Below, in pieces: positions 1-33,518 of a stretch of DNA of 64,000 bases (its first letter is position 1; each line of letters begins with the position of its first letter). The position numbers and the translations under genes are program-made. Source of the DNA: Amia ocellicauda (lineage: Eukaryota; Chordata; Actinopteri; Amiiformes; Amiidae); NCBI RefSeq assembly GCF_036373705.1, contig NC_089863.1, positions 26,331,727 through 26,395,726 on the forward strand, read 5' to 3'. The notes beneath the pieces are model-generated. The model saw nothing but the letters and a program-made list of their open reading frames with translations. It was not told the origin of the DNA and made no database searches.

Positions 1-1345
1 GATATCCTGCCAGCAATTAAAATCTGATTAAAACAAGCACAGGACAGGCTAATGCTGGATTATAAATCAAAGGCTCCTGTAAGGGCCAGTAAAGTCCCAA
101 ACCTTCAGCATCTCTGGCCAGGTTGAGGGAGGGAGAGAGAGAGATAAAGCACTCAGGGCTTTTTATGCCATAAAGAATTGGCTCTACAAAATTAAACCTC
201 CAAATACAAATCTGGCTCAAAATGTGTGACAGTGTTATTAAACCAATCCTTCTGTATGGCAGTGAAGTCTGGGGTCCCCTTATGAACCACAACTACAGAA
301 CAGCTGTGCAAACACCTCCTGCAGGTTCACAGCAGCGCAGCCAACAGCGCCTGCAGGGCCGAGTTGGGCCGGTCCCCCTGACTCCACTCCACACAGAAGC
401 GAGCTGAACTACTGGGTCCACTTGCAGCAGGCCGACCCGCAGGCACACCACCGTGCAGCCCTGCGCAGCTGCACACAGCCTGCGGGAGAGAGCCCCCTCA
501 GCAGCGCGGTGCTGGAGCTCCGCCAATTGAGCCAAATCAACACCAGTGAGCTCCACCAGCAAAGCACAATGAAAACTATTAATACCAATCTGGAAACCAG
601 CTACAAATGACACTGGACGCATGAAATCGGATCCAATAATAAACTTCAGTGCTATTCGGCCCTAAAGAAAGAGTTCACCCTGGCAGAGTATCTGTTCAGG
701 GTCAAAAACACAAAACACAGACAGATCCTGACCAAGTACCGGCTCAGTGACCACAGCCTGGCCAGAGAAACTGGCCGACACAAGAACACCTGGATCTCCG
801 GAGAGAAGCGGCTGTGCGTCACTGTGATCTGGGAGAGGTTGAAACAGAGCTGCACTCCCTGCTGTCCTGCCCTAAATACTCACAAATCAGGGAGACCTAC
901 TGGCCACGAATAAAACATAAAATCCCTGAATTCGATCAGCTCCCTGATGGCTGCAAACCCCCCGTCCCGCTGGGAGAGGAGTCCACCTGCCACAGCCTGC
1001 GGGACGCCATTGTAAAACAGAACAAAACAGTCGGGTTCATTGCCTTTTTTGTTGTCATGAGTCTCATAATACATATTTTTGATACATATACCAAATAGGG
1101 ATTATATTTCACTTGATTTTATTTCATTTTAGTATGTATGGTATTTGTTCCAATGTATCTTGTCATGTTATGTTTGTCTTGTTTGAAAGTACATCTGTAT
1201 CTGCTTTGGCTACACTGTGATTGGTCATGCCAATAAAGAGGGAGAGATTGGGGAAGAGAGAGAAGGAGAGAGACAGAAAGAGAGGGAGGGAGAGAGAGAG
1301 GGAGAGAGAAACAGAAAGAGAGAGGGAGAGAGAGAGATAAACTAT
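1..1345 (+). mobile_element. Decayed LINE (non-LTR retrotransposon) 3' end
   Basis: Broken + strand reading frames resemble the C-terminal part of a fish LINE ORF2. One block near 222-280 reads IKPILLYGSEVWGPL, a reverse-transcriptase C-flank type motif. Another at 814-1098 reads ETELHSLLSCPKYSQIRETY, of the Cys/His-rich tail type. Frames are interrupted by stops and at least one frameshift near 830. After the stop near 1097 comes an AT-rich 3' UTR, a 'gccaataaag' end near 1228, and then a GA-rich tract (1,243-1,339). A second copy of the same family lies inverted at 28,270-29,000. An I/Nimb-like clade is possible but is not established. The element is dead, and its 5' end lies outside the window. 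Confidence 0.75.
1243..1339. repeat. GA-rich simple repeat
   Basis: Purine-only tract of GAGA/GGGAGA units directly after the LINE 3' end. It may have grown from the retroposon tail. Confidence 0.85.
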
Positions 1346-1469
1346 TTTTTCACAATCACAGGTACTGCCAACCAACCAAAAACATTTAATTAACAGCATA
1401 GGTTAAATATTATCCATATAAGGTCTGTGATTAATCGCCTGTGAATAAATACATTGTATACATGTGTAC

Positions 1470-1550
1470 TTACTGTATTTTTGCACTTATGTTGTAAGTC
1501 GCCCTGGATAAGGGCGTCTGCCAAGAAAAAATAAATAATAATAATAATAC
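1470..1550 (+). mobile_element. Retroposon 3' tail (SINE/LINE-like)
   Basis: The segment reads 'gtaagtcgccctggataag', then 'ggcgtctgcc', then an A-rich AATAAT tract. This is the tail carried by many fish SINEs and their partner LINEs. No tRNA-like head is seen upstream, so this is a 5'-truncated copy. The rest of 1,551-2,980 holds no recognisable gene; a 5' exon of the downstream dehydrogenase was sought there and not found. Confidence 0.65.
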
Positions 1551-2982
1551 ACCATATATTCGCCATCTGAAAGGTATTGGATTTAATAGGAAACCTAAAT
1601 TGCTGGTATAAGCAAACACAATACAGTAAGACATGCTGCAGGGTTTGGCTAACACTGCCGCCATTGTTTTCCTGCGATTAAGCTCTAATCAGCCTGGGAG
1701 GCGCATGTTCTTGACCTGTAATTAGTCATTAAGCGTTTGACAGCCACTAATCACGTCTTATTTACTCCCTTCTATTCATAGGCAGCGCACTCCCCGTGGT
1801 CACAGACGGGTCAGACGCGGCGCTGACCACACACAGCCGGACGGATGGTCAGCCGAACCCAACCCGGGCCCAGATTCAGACAAGCGGCAGACCTGGAGCC
1901 CAGCGCCGACTCCACTGCGAGGATGGTGTGGGACGACCTGGCCAGGTGTGGGGCCGTGACTGCGGTGGCCGCTTTCAGTAAGACACCTTCGCATTGGGAA
2001 CACTCTGGTAGAGGGAGAGATCATGCCTGCCGTCTCCGGGGATCGCAGCCAGTTTATTTTGCAGGGGGATTCTGCTGCAGAAGGAGGGTGAAAAAGCTTA
2101 TTAATAGATATTACAGGCACATAATATTTAATCATTTATGTTTAATTGTTTGTGGTTTTGAATAATGTTTCTCTCCTTCCATTGAAAGCAAGAATGTGTT
2201 TTGAAAAGCCTTGTATACTTGTATCTTGGTCCAGACTCCCGGGGGGGAGTTTAAAGCGCTTAAATACAGTTTAATAAAACAAACTTTCTATTCTTCCGAC
2301 AAAGCAATAGCTGAAGAGAGTGCCGGTGTGTAGAAATCAACTCCTCAAACCCAGAGGACTTTTTATTGTAAGGGATTGTGATCCTTAATTTTCCTCAGCG
2401 TCTCCTCCATGCCTAATGGTTTATTTGTTTGTGGTTTATGTATTTGTTTTTGTCATTCTGCAGATACCCTGCGAAGGACGCTATACAAAATACAAAAAGA
2501 TTGATTCATTAATTGATTCATGAGAATAATCAGGATTAAGATTAAGGCGCTGCCACCCAGTGGTGCTTTACAGTTGTCCCAAAACAGGCACATGTCAGGA
2601 ACCCTTGGGAGAAACAGGTGTTAAGGTTTCGCAGGGGTTAAGGTTTTGTAAACAGGGCTGTGAATGTTGCCAGATTGGGGGATTCTCACCCAAATGTGGG
2701 GGATTTTTAAATGTATGTGGGGAATCTTGGGGGGTTATCTTTTAACCTTGGGGGGATTTTGGGATGTGCAGCACAGTGGATTTGCAACTCTTTCCCTGGT
2801 GACATGCAATGCTCTCTGGGAAGCTGAAAACACTCCTTTATTTATGTCCCCCCGACAGCTGACAATTTAGCAGCACCACCCCAGGCCGACGTCGAGCCCC
2901 AGCCCTTTGAATGGGGGGAATAGAGGGATTTTTGTGTTCACCAATGGGGCAGTTTTGAGAGGAGTGTCTGTCCACCTCACAG

Positions 2983-3117
2983 GTCTTTTTCTGTTGCGGA
3001 AGTGGATCTCGGGCGGGTCGTGCCGGAGCCGGGCGCGGCTGGACGGGAAAACGGTGCTGATCACCGGGGCCAATGGCGGCATCGGCAAGGAGACGGCGCG
3101 TGACCTCGCCCGGAGAG
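2983..3117 (+). CDS. SDR gene, first exon seen (cofactor-binding)
   Basis: Encodes the short linker RKWISGGSC, then the Rossmann start with TGANGGIG and [11 protein letters not shown]. The acceptor is proposed at cacag/2983; the donor is 3117/gtacga, phase 1. The left edge is the least certain boundary of this gene. Confidence 0.75.
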
Positions 3118-5723
3118 GTACGAATGACCTTCCATACTGGATAACTCAAGTATTTGGTACAGCTTGTGCTTCCCAACCCCGGCCCGGGGGCAACACAGAC
3201 CTGCTGTCGTTGTTTTTTCATGGTCCCAACTGAGCAATTAATTACAGTCATAATATGCTCCGTTTGACTTTTTAAGCTGCTGCTAATGTTGGAGCATTGC
3301 CTTATATGATCTTGAAATCTCCAACGGATTTCAATAATGAGAAAGCTCTGATTAGGCAAATTAGGAGTTGAGTAACTAAGTCACTGAGAGTCTGGTTTGG
3401 ACTCGAAGCCAGTGAAAAGCAATGTATTGACATGTGTTTGTTGAGTTACTTTGGCTGAAGCCCTTAAGCGTGAGCAAAGCTGAAGTGGAGAAGGGAAACA
3501 CCCACATATATATCTATGTGTGTACATAAATGTGCAGGGGAGATGGGCACTGATCCATTGGCGACCTCTTCGTGACCCTTCTGGTTGGCCCAGCAGGAAG
3601 AGTTCGCTTTGGGTAACTCTGGGTAACAGCTGCTGTGTGCGTGTCTGTGTGTCTGTGTGCGTGACACGTGGCTGTGCCGCAGGCGCGCGGGTGGTGATGG
3701 CGTGCCGGGACCTGGCCAAGGCGGAGGAGGTGGCGGTGGAGCTCCGGAGGGCCACGCACAACGGGAACATAGTGGTGCGCCACCTGGACTTGGCTTCGTT
3801 GTATTCCGTGCGCCAGTTCGCCCAGGACTTCAACCACAGCGAGGAGCGGCTGGACGTGCTCGTCAACAACGCTGGTGAGTCCATCAATCAATAAATCAAT
3901 CAATCAATCAACATCCTAGCACACATACATTGTCACCTCTTTGATCTAAGACAGCAGTTCTCAACCCTGGTCCTGGAGGGGCCCCTACTCTGCTGGTTTT
4001 TGTTCCAACCAAGCTCTCAATTACTTAATTGAACCTTAATTGAAGAAATTTGCTTACATTTGAATCTTTAAATTGTGTAACTGATAAAAAGGTGGTTCAT
4101 TAATAAGATAATTTATATACTTAACTTAACCCCCCTACTGCTAAAAATAATTAAAAGGAAATGATTACTTCAATTAAGGGTTCAATTAAGTAATTGAAAG
4201 CTTGGTTGGAACAAAAACTAGCAGAGTAGGGGCCCCTCCAGGACCAGGGTTGAGAACTGCTTTCTTAGATCAAAGAGGTGACAATGTATCTAAATTACTC
4301 ACAGTTTTACCAGCTGTGTCCTGTCTCTCTCAGGGGTGATGATGTGTCCCAAGTGGACCACGGAGGATGGATTTGAGATGCAGCTGGCCGTCAATCACTT
4401 GAGCCACTTCCTGCTGACCAATCTGCTGCTGGACAAGCTCCAGAGTTCTGCCCCCAGCCGGGTGGTCAACGTGTCGAGCCTCACCCACAAAGGCGGTAAG
4501 CCTCCCTCGCCTCAACCCCCCCACCAAGGTTTCCAGAGCGCGTATGAGGCAAGAGACATGTGTTGGTCTTTAGGTTGAATTGGGATAGGGACAATAAAAA
4601 GAATAAATAAATCCCCCAACACTATTGGAAAGAGGAGGATTGTCGCGACTGACATCTCGAATGTGTTTCTCTCCACCCCACTCCCAACCCCGGCAGGCAA
4701 GATTCACTTTGAGGACATCTTCTTCGACAAGACGCCCTACAGTTCCCTGGTGAGCTACCGGCAGAGCAAACTGGCCGTGCTGCTGTTCTCCAGGGAGCTG
4801 GCGCGGAGGATGCGAGGTCAGTGGCCCCCTTGGAGAAAGAGAGGGAGTCGATTTGTGGGGAGGGCCCGTGACATCACAGACACCTCCCACAGACAATTCA
4901 CAATGGCGTGCGTACGCTGTTTAAGTCATCATCCTCGATCACCTGAGCTACAGAACTTCGATAGAGCACTCCAACAGAGCTCTCACTCTCCCAGAGTCAT
5001 ACGAATCCATTTTTAATTCTGTGTCAGTGTGAAGGAATCTGATCACTTTGTTGACTCAGCACAATCGCTGGAAGCAGACAGTCGAAAAATTGCTGACTCT
5101 CAAAAGCAGCTCACAGAGCTTTTAAACGATTCGTATGACTCTGGGAGAGTGAGACATCAGGCTGAAACGTCAAAATACCCAAGTATCCCTTTAAACGAGC
5201 TGAACCAATTGCCAGACTGCAGTGATTACAGAAGTATAAGCCACAGAAATGGCTCGCTGAAAATCACCCTCTAATCACCCGTCTGTGTGTGTGTGTGTCG
5301 CAGGGACAGGCGTGACCTCATACTCCCTCCACCCCGGGATCATCAACACCGAGCTGGGCCGCCACGTGCTGACGGGATACCCCCTGCTGAAGAAGTTCCT
5401 CTTCTCCCCCTCCATGCTGCTCATGAAGACTCCCACAGAAGGGGCCCAGACCAGCATCTACTGCGCGGTGACTGAGGGGCTGGAGGAGTACAGCGGCTGC
5501 TACTTCAGGTACTGGCGGCCCCCGACCGTCGGCCCGTCCCCCCAGCCAATCAGACAGCTGTGTGGTTTACGTCCACGGGAGCAGCGCTGTTAACTGTCGT
5601 ATGTTGTGTGTCCCCGTCAGCGATTGTGCCCTGAAAAAGCCCGCTCCGGAGGGAATGGATGACGAGGCCGCCCGGCGCCTGTGGGACCTCAGCCTCCAGT
5701 TAGTGGGGCTACCAATGCACTGA
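2983..5723 (+). CDS. Retinol dehydrogenase 11/12/13-like short-chain dehydrogenase (gene span, 5' exon missing)
   Basis: Six exons join in frame: 2983-3117, 3683-3874, 4334-4495, 4697-4816, 5304-5508 and 5621-5723, with stop TGA at 5721. The product has the classical SDR order. The cofactor motif TGANGGIG lies near 3063-3086, ACRD follows at the start of the second exon, and NNAG spans the 3874/4334 junction. The NVSS catalytic serine block is near 4469, and the catalytic YRQSK (YxxxK) is at 4756-4770. The C-terminus SGCYFSDCA...[13 protein letters not shown] is typical of the RDH11-14 group. The family reduces or oxidises retinoids and lipid aldehydes with NADP(H), usually anchored to ER or mitochondrial membranes. 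The start is unresolved: the frame before 2983 has no nearby ATG, so the N-terminal membrane anchor must come from an upstream exon. RDH12-like or RDH13-like cannot be decided by eye. Confidence 0.9.
3683..3874 (+). CDS. SDR gene exon (ACRD to NNAG)
   Basis: Acceptor gccgcag/3683 and donor 3874/gtgagt. It encodes ARVVMACRD (strand after the cofactor helix), a HLDLAS block that contacts the adenine, and LVNNA. Confidence 0.93.
3925..4289. mobile_element. Foldback (long palindrome) MITE-like element, copy 1
   Basis: The left arm starts tacattgtcacctctttga and passes through 'ctcaaccctggtcctggagg' and 'ttacttaattgaaccttaat'. The right arm is its reverse complement, ending gatcaaagaggtgacaatgt. 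Arms are about 100 bp or more around an AT-rich centre. The palindrome runs about 25 bp beyond the core shared with other copies. It lies in an SDR intron. No transposase is encoded. Confidence 0.85.
4334..4495 (+). CDS. SDR gene exon (substrate pocket, catalytic Ser)
   Basis: Acceptor ctctcag/4334 and donor 4495/gtaagc. It reads [16 protein letters not shown], then [16 protein letters not shown] and [10 protein letters not shown]; the second Ser of VSS is the expected catalytic serine. Confidence 0.95.
4697..4816 (+). CDS. SDR gene exon (catalytic YxxxK)
   Basis: Acceptor ccggcag/4697 and donor 4816/gtcagt. The active-site Tyr codon is 4756-4758 and the Lys codon is 4768-4770, followed by [14 protein letters not shown]. 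Confidence 0.95.
4950..5195. mobile_element. Short inverted-repeat element (same family as 11105-12808)
   Basis: The left part has 'cccagagtcatacgaatcc' and the right part 'attcgtatgactctgggag', its near reverse complement. The right end continues through 'aaaatacccaagtatccctt'. The matching left terminus is missing or diverged. It lies in an SDR intron. Confidence 0.65.
5304..5508 (+). CDS. SDR gene exon (PG motif and substrate lid)
   Basis: Acceptor tcgcag/5304 after a short GT run, donor 5508/gtactg. It encodes [20 protein letters not shown], where HPG is the conserved post-catalytic motif, then a lid region and [16 protein letters not shown]. Confidence 0.95.
5621..5723 (+). CDS. SDR gene last coding exon
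   Basis: Acceptor ccgtcag/5621. It encodes [12 protein letters not shown], then [17 protein letters not shown] and TGA at 5721-5723. Confidence 0.93.
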
Positions 5724-7065
5724 CGCCCCCCCCACGCACTCCATTCCCACCCCACTGGTGCGTGGGAACGCCGTCTGCACGTATCACACGGGGCCAATGC
5801 TGGCGCTTCGAGAGCTGGCAAGCACAGATGCATGTTATACACAGTACGCACTCGCACACCGGACTAAAAATGCCGTCCCGGGGGTAAATGAGACACAAGA
5901 TGGCTGACGTGGGTGGAGAAATGTTAGAAGAAACTCAAAGCGTACAAATATTTGGGTGCTTATAGTCTTATTTGGCCACATACATGCCCCGAATCATTCC
6001 GAGTTCTGCATTTTGAAAGATTCTTATTGGTTTATTTCGGCTCACGAGACTCCACCTGATTACAGCCTACAGTATATATTTCACACGTTCCATAAATAAT
6101 TTGAAAAGGCTTTTAAAACCGATTAACATAGGAAGTAAATCAATTTCACATAATACGAAGTCCGCACTACAAAAGCAGGCTCTTTTTCTGAGATCTGACC
6201 AATCCACACAATTGATCGGTTGTTTCGTTGGTGGGTCTATTCTTCCAGTCAATAGCACAACAAGATGGCTTGGTTTCAACCAGTCGTGACACGCAGAGGC
6301 CTGTATTATCATTGAAACAATACCATCACAGTGTTTTGAGTCCGGCTTGCGTGCGCATACGCTCATTTCCTGTGGTGAACTTAGCATGAATTCCATGTTT
6401 ATCTATCTGTCTATGTTTAGGTATGCATCACTCATTCAGAGCTCAGTGTCAGAAAATGAATGAGTCGCAAATCCTTGTCCTTTTGTGTGAAGTGGGCAGT
6501 TGTTCACCCAGTTGTTGATCTCCATTCAAGTGGTCATTCAAAACCAAACATCAAATTCCACCAAACAAACAGAAAAAGGTTATTTTACTGAATAATATTT
6601 GTTATAACTTTATTTGTGTGTCTATAACTTACTGAAATGGCATCGATTCATTTTTTAAATTCTTTCTAAAACATGGAGGGGGGAAAACACCTACTTTTGT
6701 ATCAGTTTATGTTACGTTTATCAAGACATTTCTCACCAATCGAAAAAATTATAATAAAAGGAATGAATTGTTATTTTTTCCTCTGGGTGCCCTTAATTGA
6801 GCTGATCTGAAATTTCTCGAATGAGTTCTGGCGCCGTTTTGTGGGGATTACAATTGGCAACAAGTGTAACACAAGGGACAAAATGAGCCAGAAAATATAA
6901 AAGTATCTGTGTTTGCTGTTGTGTTTGTTAATATAAATGCATTTCCCCCTCCCTGTTGGTGTTTTTTCTTGTCTCAGTCTCAGTTGTGTTCAGTTTTGGA
7001 TCAGCGTGTTCAGCGTGGATTTGCACCTCGAACGTGTTTATACACGTGTGTTTGATTTGGTGCCA

Positions 7066-7071
7066 AATAAA
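7066..7071 (+). promoter_or_regulatory. Candidate poly(A) signal of the SDR gene
   Basis: AATAAA 1.34 kb after the SDR stop, followed by AT-rich DNA and then a T-rich stretch near 7,105. The region 5,724-7,090 has no other gene and is a plausible 3' UTR. Nothing is recognised between 7,090 and the VPS45 promoter except AT-rich DNA. Confidence 0.4.
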
Positions 7072-7758
7072 ATAATTATCATTAAAAATGGGATGAGCCA
7101 GTCATTGTCTTCTTTTACACTGCCAGCAACCGCACATATAGGGCTTGGTTTGTAATGCAACACGCAGTTGAAAATCAACAGAAAGTCAGGATAGTTTTAT
7201 GCATGCACTTACTAAACTAAGGCTACTTTAAAATACAATAAAATAAAAAGCACAACTGAATCTTCAACTGCACTGATTGGGTAGGAGCAGCCTATGACAA
7301 ACAAACATCAGGGGCTGTGATTGGCCATTGGTGACTGGTTTTAAATTTAATTTAAACTCAAAATCAATGAAATAGGAGACGGGGTTCAAGCAGAATATTT
7401 ATGTGTTTTTTTCATTTTTATTTATTGTTGCCGGGAGATGTTATCATATACTATTTGATTTGCAATGTAATCAACGATAATTTATATTTTATTTAGGGCC
7501 TACTAAAGCAGGATTTTATTGTTGTTTAAATAAAGGCCAACTCTGAATGCAATCTGGCAAAGTTTAGAGCAAATAAAAAGGGGTAACTTTCACTTTCAAA
7601 AATAAATTAATTTTCAAAAATGTTGCCCCAGCCCTCCAAACTAATTAACGTAGTTAATTAAGTATTCTAACAGCGCCCGAATACCGAATCGAAATATCCA
7701 TTCAGACATAATTGCAATAGTGCGGGTTACACTCCATCTTCAACACTTTTGGCTGTCG

Positions 7759-7780
7759 GACTGCAATTCCCAGCATGCAC
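7759..7780 (+). promoter_or_regulatory. ZNF143/Staf-type promoter site of VPS45
   Basis: The sequence gactgcaattcccagcatgc closely matches the vertebrate ACTACAATTCCCAGMATGC motif bound by ZNF143, which sits in many housekeeping promoters. It is about 205 bp upstream of the VPS45 ATG, where a TATA-less promoter would be expected. Confidence 0.75.
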
Positions 7781-7786
7781 CACGCA

Positions 7787-7818
7787 CACGGAAGTGCATC
7801 CCGCGGAAGTGCATCCGG
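7787..7818 (+). promoter_or_regulatory. Tandem ETS-like sites in the VPS45 promoter
   Basis: Two copies of cggaagtgcatcc, starting at 7789 and 7804 (15 bp apart), each hold the ETS core CGGAAGTG. This is the usual GABPA/ELK class pairing with a ZNF143 site in constitutive promoters. The spacing indicates a local tandem duplication. Confidence 0.65.
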
Positions 7819-7985
7819 GGCAAAAGCCGCGCCGTACAGCTGACTCGCCTCGGATGACAACAATGCCAAATCGCTGCGTCTGTCCTCAAGATAAAGCGAT
7901 CTGAAGCTGCACACGGCCCCGCAGCCCCTCGTATCCACTTTGTCTTTACTTCCACGGTTGGTTGAAAGCGACACAGCCATCCAAG

Positions 7986-30603
<22,618 letters not shown>

Positions 30604-31718
30604 GCCGGGATCGATGACATCACATCCCGTTTCTTCCACCCTCCCGCCCCTCTGCCCCTGCCAAGACTGGAACTCGGCTGTCTGCTCCGGTCTTGGCAGG
30701 TTGTCTCGCAGGACACAAGCACACATTCCCACCCAGCACCTATAAGGCTCCCAGATCACCCACTCTGGCCCACACCAGGCTGGTTTCCACTTTATTGATT
30801 TCCCTGGCACGATGTGGCTGCGTGAATCTCCTGATCTGATTTGACTCGACTGCCCTTTAACCGCCAGCTACACAACGCCAACCGGCCCACAGTGCCAACA
30901 GCAGGGCGAGAGCAATCCTGGGAATTCTGGGAAATCCTGGGCAGCTTCCTGGCCCTCGCTTGACCTGCTGTGCCCCCCACCGCAACACTAGACTGAGATG
31001 AGGGTATATAGGTGTGTGTGTGTGTGTGTGTGGAATGAGCAACGTGACGGCAAGAATCGGGAAGTCCGACAAATGGGACTGCCGCAGAAAGCGCCGTGGA
31101 AAACGAGGCTGCTCGCTTTCGTTTTCTCGGCTTCTCTCCTGCAGACAGATCGCCCCCGGGCTGGTTGGTGGTTTTCAGTTCTCCCACGGCCGGTGTGGAT
31201 ACCGCAGGGAGGAAGTGGAGAAACTGTACGTTCCCTACACTTCCACGTTCTCTGGTTTGTTTTTGTGCGCCAATTTCTCTCGGTATCTCGTGAGCCGGGG
31301 GAGAGGGGAGCACACCTGCAGCGGGCCACACGATTCCAGAAACCCCACAGCTCTGTTAAGTCTCACTGAAGCGGCAGCGAAACAGACGGAGGTTTGGGGT
31401 CACGGTGGAAGAGAGACGCGCCCGGGAGAGTTTCACACCTGAGCCTTCCTGTTTTCCGTGGTTGCTTTCTGATTCTATTGTAAAATAACAACAACGACGC
31501 CTTCGAGAGCTCCCACATTTACACTTTCACACAACGGCACAATAAATGCACGCACACAACTGTACAAACCAAGACCCGTCTGAGTGGAACGCCGCGTTTT
31601 CGTTTCGTGTGGTTCGATTGCTGTGTATGGGTGTTTGCTTACAAATTGTCTTGTGGGGTGGGCTATGTCTTAATATGGTGTCTGTGAATGTTATTAAAGT
31701 TTTGTAACAAAACAAATG

Positions 31719-31728
31719 AATAAATAAA
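31719..31728 (+). promoter_or_regulatory. Candidate poly(A) signals of VPS45
   Basis: Two overlapping AATAAA hexamers about 1.1 kb after the stop, followed by a 'ccttttgtctgtctct' GU-rich stretch. An earlier AATAAA is at 31,541. The 3' UTR is therefore about 0.95-1.15 kb. Nothing else is recognised from 31,730 to 33,100. Confidence 0.5.
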
Positions 31729-33129
31729 ATGAAATTCTAAACCAGTTCCTTTTGTCTGTCTCTTAATTGTCTCCTAGGGGACTCTCGACAAAACACTCCC
31801 ATTAACGCTGGCAGTGCGCTGTTATTCACAATGATATTAAACTCTCTTGTGGACTTGTAAACGGTAACGGGACAAGTTTCTAACTGACTCTACCCTGTTA
31901 CTCGTACCTACAGCAATACTGTGATGCACCCTGTCCTGCCAGCGAGTCGCAACGCTGGGACTGCATGACAGCAATTCCAGCAGAGCGGCCTGAACGTGAC
32001 CCCGTGGCCCTGCTTCAGAGCTCTGACCTCACTCCCGCAGAACAGCTGTGGGAGTAACTGGAACCGTGAGAGGAAGGGAAGGTCAGGCGCTCCTTCTCAC
32101 AGTGTTGGAAAAGCATTGTGGGAAGGGCGACGCAGGTTTCACGCGGCGGACTGCTGTTAAAAGCTCTGTACGTCCAGTGACGGGGCTCCAAATAGAGTTT
32201 GGGATTAATTCAAGTTATTGTGAAGTTAAATCAAGTTAGGCTTGGATTGGATTAAGAATTGAGGACCGAGGCTAGAATCTGGACTCCAACTAGTTCAAAC
32301 TCTCCTGTGTCTCTCAGCTGGGATGCCAGTGCAGGAATTGAAAGGTTCAGTTCGGGATTCATTCATTCGAATTCGAGAATTCAAGATTCAAGTCGTCTCC
32401 AAGTCCGACCTTTTCTGAGAAGTGAACCTCGAGCCGAGAGACTGAGGGGCAAAAAAAAAAAGGGAAAGAGAAAAATACAAGTGTCAGTTTCATGTGCTTT
32501 GTGGTCGCACCGTACACTTTCAGTTTTATTGTCACTCGGAGTTGGGCCTTGCAGGGGATTTCTGCTCCGCACAGACGTTGTGTAGATGCAACTGACAGGA
32601 ATGCAAAGGGTGGGCAGTTCCATGACTGTATCACTCTAAAAAGGGGAACAGTTCATGTGTTGTGTAGGGGGCTCTTATTGTGTAAGAGATGCGTGTATTT
32701 TTGTCAAATTTGACCCCTTTCTCTCCGTCTAAAAATGTTTTGGTCCAAGATCCATATGGTCACCGATGTACAGTAGACAATCCGTGTTGTGTTTTCATGC
32801 ATAAACGTAACACAGCTATTCAAAACACAGGATAAGATTTCTAATCCTCATAATTAGCCCATCTATTTCCAATACGGTTCCCTAGTTCCCAATCTGGATG
32901 TCAAGTCTGCACCCCCCCACTGCCTCGATCTGCCCCACTGCCCTACATTAGTGCTAAACCCGGACCATCTGCCCCGCTCTTCACAACAACGCCCGTCGGG
33001 AAGCAATAATCTTCAATTAATCCGGACGGTGGGAGACCGCCATTCGTTCTTAATCACAGCCGCTGACTGCTGGTTGGAGCTAGGGCCGAGCAGACCAGGA
33101 TTTGGGCGTTTCTCCGGTCAAATTCTTCT

Positions 33130-33518
33130 CCAATCGGGGTGACGGACACGGTGCTGTGTTTACTCGAGTGAGGGAACTGAACCTTTTCACCCTGGAACAG
33201 AGGAGAATACGTGGGGACTTGATTCAAGTCTTCAAAATCATGAAAGGCATCGACCACATCAAACCAGAGGAGCTTTTCCAGATCAGCAGGGACACACGCA
33301 CCCGGGACACAAATGGAAATTGGGCTTCAAGGCATTCAAGACAGAAAACAGGAGACACTTCTTCACGCAGAGAGGCGTCACAACCTGAACAAACTCCCCA
33401 GCGATGAGGTTGAAGAGACAATTTGGGAACATGGATAGGATAGGATCATTGGACATCAAACGAGCATGATGGGGCGAATGGCCTCCTCTCGTTTGAAAAC
33501 TCTTATGTTCTAAATATG
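33130..33518 (+). mobile_element. CR1-like LINE 3' end, frameshifted
   Basis: The + strand reads ELNLFTLEQRRIRGDLIQVF then KIMKGIDHIKPEELFQ, the usual CR1-type ORF2 C-terminus. A frameshift follows, and the other frame gives KLPSDEVEETIWEHG. The end is gcgaatggcctcctctcgtt and 'cttatgttct', a common CR1-like 3' end in early-branching fishes. 5'-truncated. Confidence 0.75.

Noticed and set aside
2907..3233. Reading the dehydrogenase N-terminus as starting at 2907
   Set aside because: The codon there is TTG, the upstream residues have no family likeness, and a plausible splice acceptor lies at 2981-2982.
3381..3903. Minus-strand frames of 129-168 codons opposite the dehydrogenase exon
   Set aside because: Antisense shadows of the GC-rich coding exon.
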